Below are positions 1 through 5,185 of a stretch of 14,180 nucleotides of DNA, piece by piece. The position numbers were made by a program, and so were the translations under genes. The notes under the pieces are model-generated. The model did no database searches, was not told the origin of the DNA, and saw nothing but the letters and a program-made list of their open reading frames with translations. The stretch lies in contig WBXE01000038.1 in NCBI GenBank assembly GCA_008932955.1, positions 1-14,180 on the forward strand, in the 5' to 3' direction. Each line of letters begins with the position of its first letter. The stretch's first letter is position 1. The DNA comes from Verrucomicrobiota bacterium. Lineage in GTDB: Bacteria > Verrucomicrobiota > Verrucomicrobiia > Verrucomicrobiales > Akkermansiaceae.

Positions 1-1
1 C

Positions 2-403
2 TCCAACCTCGTCAGTACCTGGGCGCGCGACGACCCCGAGGCCGCTGGCACTTGGACCGCCGCCCTACCCGAAGGCAACCTCCAGATCAACGCCATCAGC
101 AACCTCGCCTCCACCTGGGCCAGGGAGGATTTCGACGCCGCTGGCAAATGGATCGACACCCTGCCCGACGGCCAAGCCCGGGACTCGGGTGTCACCAACA
201 TGGTCTATGCCAAGACCGCCAGTGATCCCGCCACCGCCTTCGCCTGGGCCGCCACCATCAACGACAATTCACGCCGCCTCAGCGCCCTCTCAAATGTCGT
301 TGGGCAATGGAAGGATCGCGACCCTGCCAAGGCGCGTGCGGCGCTGCAAGGCGCGGATCTGACAAATGACGAGCGCGCCAGCCTGCTGAAACAAATCCAC
401 TAG
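2..403 (+). CDS. C-terminal fragment of a 32-residue tandem-repeat protein
   Basis: The reading frame is open from the window's left edge to a TAG at 401-403, so the 5' end lies outside. The visible 133 residues are four consecutive 32-residue repeats starting at bases 5, 101, 197 and 293. Each follows the plan N-(L/M/V)-(V/A)-x5-(D/E)-(D/F)-(P/D)-x-(A/T)-A, then a tryptophan or alanine and a polar turn, as in 'NLVSTWARDDPEAAGTW' and 'NLASTWAREDFDAAGKW'. The last unit is more diverged and ends in KQIH. Helical two-helix repeats of this kind resemble alpha-solenoid scaffolds, but I cannot name the family. Similar 'WA..DP.AA..W...LP' repeat proteins are familiar to me from Verrucomicrobia, where they are uncharacterised and often exported. 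The function is unknown and the missing N-terminus could hold other domains. Confidence 0.8.
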   Translation, partial: SNLVSTWARDDPEAAGTWTAALPEGNLQINAISNLASTWAREDFDAAGKWIDTLPDGQARDSGVTNMVYAKTASDPATAFAWAATINDNSRRLSALSNVVGQWKDRDPAKARAALQGADLTNDERASLLKQIH

Positions 404-493
404 AGAGGCCACGATTCACCCCACTTTTAGGGAATTGAACTGGCTCGCTGCCTTGTCTAAAACGTGGACATTTGCCGAGGGCTTAATTGTATT

Positions 494-529
494 CTCTTGC
501 GTCTTGCGGTCTTGCCGTCTGGCGTCTTA
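494..529. repeat. Short imperfect tandem repeat upstream of ppk1
   Basis: Four to five degenerate units of 7-8 bases based on GTCTTGCG run head to tail here: CTCTTGC, GTCTTGCG, GTCTTGCC, GTCTGGC, GTCTTA. They end 13 bases before the ppk1 ATG, in the place where the untranslated leader and ribosome-binding site should be, and no purine-rich Shine-Dalgarno sequence is visible there. The tract is pyrimidine-rich on the plus strand. I associate similar GTCTTGCG runs with verrucomicrobial intergenic DNA. No regulatory role can be read from the sequence. Confidence 0.45.
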
Positions 530-542
530 ACTCTTCCTGCCT

Positions 543-2639
543 ATGGCCCCTTACCTAAACCGCGAACTTTCCTGGCTCGAGTTCAACCAGCGCGTGCTCA
601 ACGAGGCCCTGCGGGAGGAACTTCCGTTGTTAGAACGACTGAAATTCCTGGCTATCACGGCCTCCAACCTCGACGAGTTCTTCCAAGTGCGCGTCGGCGG
701 ACTGATGCTGCTGCGGCGCAGTGGCCGCAAGGCAGCGGACGCCTCTGGCCTGACGCCGGCGCGCAGCCTCGCGGCCATCCGCGAGCGGGTGCTGCAAATG
801 AGCGATGCTCAATACGCACTGCTGAGCGACAGCCTGTTGCCGGCGATGGAGGCCGCCGGCATCCGCCTGCTGCAGGCACCCGATCTGACGCCAGCGCAAC
901 TCGCCAAGGCCATCGCCACCTTTGAAGACAGTATTTTCCCGCTACTCACGCCGCTGGCAGTCGACCCCGAACTCCCGCCCCCAGCCATTCCCGGGCTCCA
1001 CATCATCGTCGCCTGCCGCCTGCTGGATCCCGAAACCCACACCACCCGCCACGCCCTCATCCCCGTGCCCGATACCCTCGGCCGCCGGGTGCCAGTCCCC
1101 AGCGTAGGCAGCGAACACGCCTTCGTGCTCATCGAGGACCTCGTCGCCACTCTGGCCGGACGTTTCTTCCCCGGCGAAACCGTCACCTCCACCACGGCTT
1201 TTCGGGTCACCCGCAACGGCGATATTGCCGTCCACGAGGAAGACGCCATCGACCTCGCCGGGGAAATGGAAGACGTCCTCAGCGCCCGGCGCTTTGCCGA
1301 TACCGTGCGCCTCGAATTGCGCGATGACGCGCCGCGCGAGCTCGCTCGGTTGATCCAGCGTGTCGTCGCCGCCAGCCCGCGGGAAGTCTATCCTTGCCAA
1401 GGCCCACCAGGCCTCGCTTCGCTCATGGAACTGGCCTTACTGGCCGGCTTCGACCATCTGCGCGATGCGGATTGGCCGCCACAAAACCCACCCTCGATTG
1501 TCCCCGGGGCCTCGATGTTTGAATCCATCGCCGCTGGCGACCTGCTGCTCCATCATCCCTACGAATCGTTTGAGCCGATCCTGCGCCTCATCGAAGAAGC
1601 CGCCGCCGATCCCGATGTGATCGCCATCAAGCAGGTGCTCTACCGCACCGCCCGCCAATCCCGCATCATCGACGCACTCATCAAAGCCGCCGGGCACGGC
1701 AAGCACGTGACCGTCATCGTGGAGCTCAAGGCCCGCTTCGATGAAGAGCGCAACCTCCACCGCGCCGACGAACTCCAGCAAGCCGGCGCTCAAATCGTCT
1801 ATGGCGTGAAAAACCTCAAAACCCACGCCAAAATCTGCCTCATCGTCCGCCGCGAAAGCGGCCATCTGCGCCGTTACGTCCACCTCGCCACCGGCAACTA
1901 CAACGAGTCCACCGCCAAACTCTACACAGATTTTTCCTATCTGACCTGCAAGCCGGAATTTGGCAACGACGCCACCCTATTTTTCAACGCGGTGACCGGC
2001 CGCTCCAAGTTGCTGCGCTTCCAGCGGCTGGTGCCTGCTCCCACCGCGATGAAGCCGCGGCTCTTAGACCTCATCGCCAGTGAAGCGGAGCGGGCTAAAC
2101 AAGGCCTGCCCGCACGCATCGTCGCCAAGATGAATTCGCTGCAGGATCCCGAGCTCATCGCCGCCCTCTACAAAGCCTCGCAAGCCGGGGTGCGCATCCG
2201 CCTCAATGTGCGCGGCATTTGTTGTTTGAAGCCCGGCGACCCCAAATACTCGAAGCACATCGAGGTGGTGTCCGTCATCGATCACTTCCTCGAACACGCC
2301 CGCGTATTCCTCTTCCATCAAGGCGGCGACACCGAACTGTACCTGGCTTCGGCCGACTGGATGACCCGCAACCTCGACAAACGCATCGAACTGATGATTC
2401 CCATCGAGGAACCCGCCCTCAAACGCCGCCTGGTGCGCGTGCTCGAAGCATTCTTCCAGGACAACACCCAAGCCTATCGCCTGCTGCCCGACGGCTCATC
2501 CCAGCGCCTCGTCCGCGCCAAGGGCCAGAAATCATTCCGCGTCCAAGACCAGTTCTATCAGCAAGCTAAAAAGGCCGCCAAGGCCCGTGAGCACGAGCGC
2601 TCGATGACCTTCGAGCCCCACGTCCCGGCCGGGGAGTAG
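543..2639 (+). CDS. ppk1: Polyphosphate kinase 1 (PPK1)
   Basis: Reversibly polymerises the terminal phosphate of ATP into inorganic polyphosphate. The 698 residues match the usual length of about 690. The N-terminal domain opens with 'YLNRELSWLEFNQRVLNEA' (residues 4-22), the standard PPK1 start, which supports this ATG although no clear Shine-Dalgarno precedes it. The two phospholipase-D-like C-terminal domains are complete. 'KTHAKICLIVRR' carries H428, equivalent to the phosphorylated His435 of E. coli. 'YVHLATGNYNE' carries H447 (E. coli His454) and 'HARVFLF' carries H585 (E. coli His592), all with the same offset of 7. The nucleotide and metal region 'VIVELKARFDEERN' is also intact. No ppx or phosphate-regulon gene is adjacent. 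The gene converges on the sigma-factor gene, with a repeat element and a hairpin between them. Activity is expected to be normal. Confidence 0.97.
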   Translation: MAPYLNRELSWLEFNQRVLNEALREELPLLERLKFLAITASNLDEFFQVRVGGLMLLRRSGRKAADASGLTPARSLAAIRERVLQMSDAQYALLSDSLLPAMEAAGIRLLQAPDLTPAQLAKAIATFEDSIFPLLTPLAVDPELPPPAIPGLHIIVACRLLDPETHTTRHALIPVPDTLGRRVPVPSVGSEHAFVLIEDLVATLAGRFFPGETVTSTTAFRVTRNGDIAVHEEDAIDLAGEMEDVLSARRFADTVRLELRDDAPRELARLIQRVVAASPREVYPCQGPPGLASLMELALLAGFDHLRDADWPPQNPPSIVPGASMFESIAAGDLLLHHPYESFEPILRLIEEAAADPDVIAIKQVLYRTARQSRIIDALIKAAGHGKHVTVIVELKARFDEERNLHRADELQQAGAQIVYGVKNLKTHAKICLIVRRESGHLRRYVHLATGNYNESTAKLYTDFSYLTCKPEFGNDATLFFNAVTGRSKLLRFQRLVPAPTAMKPRLLDLIASEAERAKQGLPARIVAKMNSLQDPELIAALYKASQAGVRIRLNVRGICCLKPGDPKYSKHIEVVSVIDHFLEHARVFLFHQGGDTELYLASADWMTRNLDKRIELMIPIEEPALKRRLVRVLEAFFQDNTQAYRLLPDGSSQRLVRAKGQKSFRVQDQFYQQAKKAAKAREHERSMTFEPHVPAGE

Positions 2640-2643
2640 CCGC

Positions 2644-2783
2644 TCACTAAGCCCGCGTGCGGCCCGTTATGGAGCGACGACTTTACTGTCGCCGTGCGGA
2701 AGGACCGGCCATGAAGCGAGCCTTCGGCACCCATTCATGGGCCGCGCCACCGCTACCACCACAAGAATGTGGTGGCTCCTTAG
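2644..2783 (-). repeat. Hairpin-rich intergenic element, copy A
   Basis: Read on the minus strand, 2783 down to 2671 aligns with 5027-5140 (copy B) with one gap and about 16 mismatches, roughly 86% identity. A weaker match continues without gaps to 2644, ending in AGTGA in both copies. Three inverted repeats lie inside. CCACCACA/TGTGGTGG with a 4-base loop occupies 2756-2775. A stem pairing CGGC(C)CATGAA with TTCATGGCCG around a GCCGAAGGC centre occupies about 2705-2744. The third, at 2675-2694, is a 7-bp stem that pairs fully only in minus-strand RNA, where a G.U replaces one pair. The element lies between the convergent ends of ppk1 and the sigma gene and is read in sense about 80 bases past the sigma stop. 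It encodes no protein. It could be a non-autonomous mobile repeat, a REP-like sequence or a 3' RNA structure. Confidence 0.85.
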
Positions 2784-2850
2784 CCCAAGTGACTACCTGC
2801 CTGCTGGGTTCTGGTTAATCTATCCAACTCCTAGAATCCAACCCGGCGTC

Positions 2851-2870
2851 AGGCCTAAAGGCCTAGGCCT
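2851..2870 (-). terminator. Perfect hairpin overlapping the sigma-factor stop codon
   Basis: The sequence contains three AGGCCT blocks. It forms a perfect 7-bp stem, AGGCCTA against TAGGCCT, around a 6-base loop. The sigma gene's TAG (2863-2865) lies within the stem. The position at the end of the gene suggests transcription termination or 3'-end protection, possibly in both directions since ppk1 converges here. No U-run follows on either strand, so it is not a classical rho-independent terminator. Confidence 0.35.
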
Positions 2871-3717
2871 CCGCCATCCTCGCGCTGGCCGGGCGTTGGC
2901 TGTCCTTCTTGCGCAGGGCATTGCGCATTTTTACCAGCGCTGAGTTTTGCAACTGGCGGATGCGCTCGCGCGTCACTCCGAATTGCCGGCCCACCTCTTC
3001 CAAGGTCAGCGGCGTGCATCCGGTCAGCCCAAAGCGTACGTCGATGATGCGCCGCTCGCGCTCGTCCAAAATATCCAGCAAGCCGTCGAGTTCGCCGAAC
3101 ATGTTCTTGTCGGCGAGCGTGTCGTGCGGATTGATGGCGCGCTCATCGCCGATGACTTCGCCATACTCGGTCGCCTCACCATCGTTGATGGGTGAATCCA
3201 GCGAGGTCGGGCTTTGCGACGCTTGGCGCAACATCGCCAACTTGCGCCGCGGCAAGCCCACCTCCTCGGCCAACTCCTCGTCGGTGGGCTCGCGCCCCAA
3301 GGCCTCAGCTAGAATGACGGCGATGCGCCGCATCTTAGCAATTTTATCCACCATGTGGACGGGCAAGCGGATGGTCTTGGACTGGTTGGCCAGCGCACGC
3401 TTGATGGATTGTTTGATCCACCACGCGGCGTAGGTCGAGAGCTTGCCGCCCTTGCCAGGGTCGAAGCGCTCCACGGCTTTCATCAGCCCGATGTTGCCCT
3501 CGGAGATCAAATCCGTCACCGGCAGGCCATAACTGGCATAGTCCTGGGCGATCTTGACCACCAAGCGCAGGTTGGCGCGAATCATATGACTGCGCGCCTC
3601 CGGGTCGCCTTGTTTGATACGCATAGCCAAGGTCACCTCCTCCTCCACCGTCAGCAGCGGAGTCTTGGAGATTTCCCGCAAATAAATTTTCAAACTACCA
3701 TCGGATTCGTGTGACAT
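2863..3717 (-). CDS. Sigma-70 family RNA polymerase sigma factor without region 1.1
   Basis: Directs RNA polymerase to promoters. The 284 residues begin directly with region 1.2 ('SLKIYLREISKTPLLT', residues 8-23) and lack the acidic region 1.1 and the large non-conserved insert of E. coli RpoD. Region 2 spans about 46-121 and includes 'DLISEGNIGLMKAVERFDP' and the -10 recognition helix 'STYAAWWIKQSIKRALANQ'. Region 3 follows. Region 4 (about 215-270) ends with the -35 helix-turn-helix 'LTLEEVGRQFGVTRERIRQ'. This layout fits a group 2 (RpoS/SigB-like) or short primary-like sigma factor; alternative ECF or SigB-FliA types are excluded by the strong region 2 and 4 similarity to RpoD. The residue at the position of RpoD Thr440 is lysine (K106) while the Gln437 equivalent (Q103) is kept. 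The ATG is at 3717-3715, with no strong Shine-Dalgarno. I leave the symbol blank because rpoS and rpoD cannot be separated here. Confidence 0.93.
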   Translation of the reverse strand: MSHESDGSLKIYLREISKTPLLTVEEEVTLAMRIKQGDPEARSHMIRANLRLVVKIAQDYASYGLPVTDLISEGNIGLMKAVERFDPGKGGKLSTYAAWWIKQSIKRALANQSKTIRLPVHMVDKIAKMRRIAVILAEALGREPTDEELAEEVGLPRRKLAMLRQASQSPTSLDSPINDGEATEYGEVIGDERAINPHDTLADKNMFGELDGLLDILDERERRIIDVRFGLTGCTPLTLEEVGRQFGVTRERIRQLQNSALVKMRNALRKKDSQRPASARMAEA

Positions 3718-4001
3718 AATTTGTGATGTTAGGAGTTGTCTGGACTACCCGCATGGTGAGAGGCAGGACCGCTGAAATTATTCGTTTTCTTAGCGGCAAC
3801 CCGATTCAAGCCAAGCGCGGCGGAACAATCAAGAAATTGCCATAATTATTTACCTGGTAGCAGAGGCAATTCCATTCATTTGGCAAGCAGGTTTCGTACC
3901 AATTTTCAAGGGCATCTCGGCCAGGGTGCTGGGTGGGGGGAAATCGATGCTTTGGGCAGGCTGGGTTGGACAAGGCGGCGGCGAGGCGGCACACTGGGGG
4001 C
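3718..4001. other. Divergent intergenic region, sigma factor / pyrD
   Basis: These 284 bases separate the divergent starts of the sigma gene and pyrD, so promoters for both should lie here. The middle (about 3835-3905) is clearly more AT-rich than the flanking genes. I could not find a convincing pair of -35 and -10 boxes with correct spacing on either strand. A minus-strand open frame (3806-4015) crosses it, but it lacks recognisable protein features. Confidence 0.4.
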
Positions 4002-5030
4002 GTGTTGGACACCATCTATCCGTTGATTCGCGCCGGGTTATTTCGCCTAGACCCGGAGGTAGCGCACCATCTGAGCTTGGCTGGGCTGCGCTTGGCCGAG
4101 CAGACGGGCATGCTGCGGCTGGCCTGCCCGGCCGCCGGACTCGAGACCCCGGTGGAGCTGCTGGGCTTGCGCTTTGGCAACCGCATCGGGCTGGCCGCAG
4201 GCATGGACAAGGACGGCAATACCATCGACGGGCTGGGGCGGCTGGGCTTTGGCAGCATTGAAATTGGCACCTTCACGCCGCGCGCCCAGCCTGGCAATCC
4301 CAAGCCGCGGGTGTTCCGGCTCCTTGATCAGGAGGCCATCATTAACCGCATGGGCTTCAACAACCCCGGCATTGCCGCCGGCGTGGCCAACGCGCGCCGC
4401 GCCAGACACTTTCGCGGGGTACTCGGCTTCAATATCGGCAAGAACAAGGATACGCCCAACGAAAACGCTGCCGTCGACTATCTGGAGTGCCTGCGCCAGG
4501 CCTACCCTGTAGCGGATTACATCGCGGTGAACCTGTCCTCGCCCAACACCCCCGGGCTGCGCGAACTACAAGGACCCGAGGCCTGCGCACGCCTGTTGGA
4601 TACTCTCCAGCGCGAACAGGCACGCCTCGCCAGCGAACACGGCAAACGTGTGCCGCTGCTCTTCAAGGTGGCACCAGACCTCGACGACGCACACATTCAC
4701 GAGCTCGCGGCGGTGTTTCTGGCGGGTGGCTTGGACGGCTTGATCGCCACCAACACCACCCTCGACCGCGAGCTGGTGGCCGGCCATCCGCACGCCGCGC
4801 AAGCCGGCGGTCTATCAGGCCGGCCGGAATTCGCCAAAAGCACCGCCGTGCTGCAAGCATTTGCCAGCCATCTGGGCGGCCGCATCCCCATCATCGGGGT
4901 GGGCGGCATCTCTTCTCTCGAAGACGCTCAGGCCAAACTGCGGGCCGGTGCCAGCTTGGTTCAGGTATATACCGCCTTCATCTATCAGGGGCCCGGGCTC
5001 ATCCGCAGGCTCGCCCGCGGCCTCGGCTAA
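4002..5030 (+). CDS. pyrD: Dihydroorotate dehydrogenase (quinone), class 2
   Basis: Oxidises dihydroorotate to orotate with FMN and passes electrons to the quinone pool at the inner face of the membrane, the fourth step of pyrimidine synthesis. I start it at the GTG at 4002 (342 residues; a TTG follows at 4005) because 'IYPLIRAGLFRLDPEVAHH' aligns with the extreme N-terminus of E. coli PyrD, which is 336 residues. An upstream ATG at 3933 would add 23 unrelated residues. The N-terminal amphipathic helices typical of class 2 are present. The FMN barrel shows 'IGLAAGMDKDGNTIDGLG', 'INRMGFNNPG', 'VNLSSPNTPGLRELQ' with the catalytic base S180 (class 2 uses Ser, class 1 Cys), 'LLFKVAPDLDD', 'IATNTT' and the phosphate-binding 'PIIGVGGISSLEDA'. 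Its TAA stop lies in the first bases of repeat copy B. No other pyr gene is adjacent. Confidence 0.96.
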   Translation: MLDTIYPLIRAGLFRLDPEVAHHLSLAGLRLAEQTGMLRLACPAAGLETPVELLGLRFGNRIGLAAGMDKDGNTIDGLGRLGFGSIEIGTFTPRAQPGNPKPRVFRLLDQEAIINRMGFNNPGIAAGVANARRARHFRGVLGFNIGKNKDTPNENAAVDYLECLRQAYPVADYIAVNLSSPNTPGLRELQGPEACARLLDTLQREQARLASEHGKRVPLLFKVAPDLDDAHIHELAAVFLAGGLDGLIATNTTLDRELVAGHPHAAQAGGLSGRPEFAKSTAVLQAFASHLGGRIPIIGVGGISSLEDAQAKLRAGASLVQVYTAFIYQGPGLIRRLARGLG

Positions 5031-5167
5031 GGAGCCACCACATTCTTGTGGTGGTGGCGGAAGGGCGGAGCATGCATGAGTGCCGAAGGCGCTGTTTCAT
5101 GGCCTATCCTTACGCACGACGACAGTAACGTCGTCGCTCCCTACCATCGCTCATCCGAGCCAAGTGA
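5027..5167 (+). repeat. Hairpin-rich intergenic element, copy B
   Basis: The core, 5027-5140, matches the reverse complement of 2671-2783 at roughly 86% identity, and the first 29 bases are identical. A looser similarity continues to about 5167. Inverted repeats: CCACCACA/TGTGGTGG with loop TTCT at 5035-5054; CATGA/TCATG enclosing GTGCC-GAA-GGCGC at about 5075-5102; and CGACGAC/GTCGTCG with a 6-base loop at 5117-5136. The element begins inside the last codons of pyrD (CTAAGG contains its TAA) and ends about 20 bases before the stop of the convergent glnD-like gene. It is in sense orientation with respect to pyrD, as copy A is with respect to the sigma gene. Confidence 0.87.
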
Positions 5168-5185
5168 CTCAGCGTCGCTGCGGCT

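Noticed and set aside
464..925. Plus-strand open frame of 153 codons overlapping ppk1
   Set aside because: It is out of frame with the well-supported ppk1, has Arg/Pro/Ala-rich shadow composition and starts in the GTCTTGC repeat.
3806..4015. Minus-strand open frame of 69 codons in the sigma/pyrD gap
   Set aside because: No recognisable motif or ribosome-binding site, and it overlaps the start of pyrD on the other strand.
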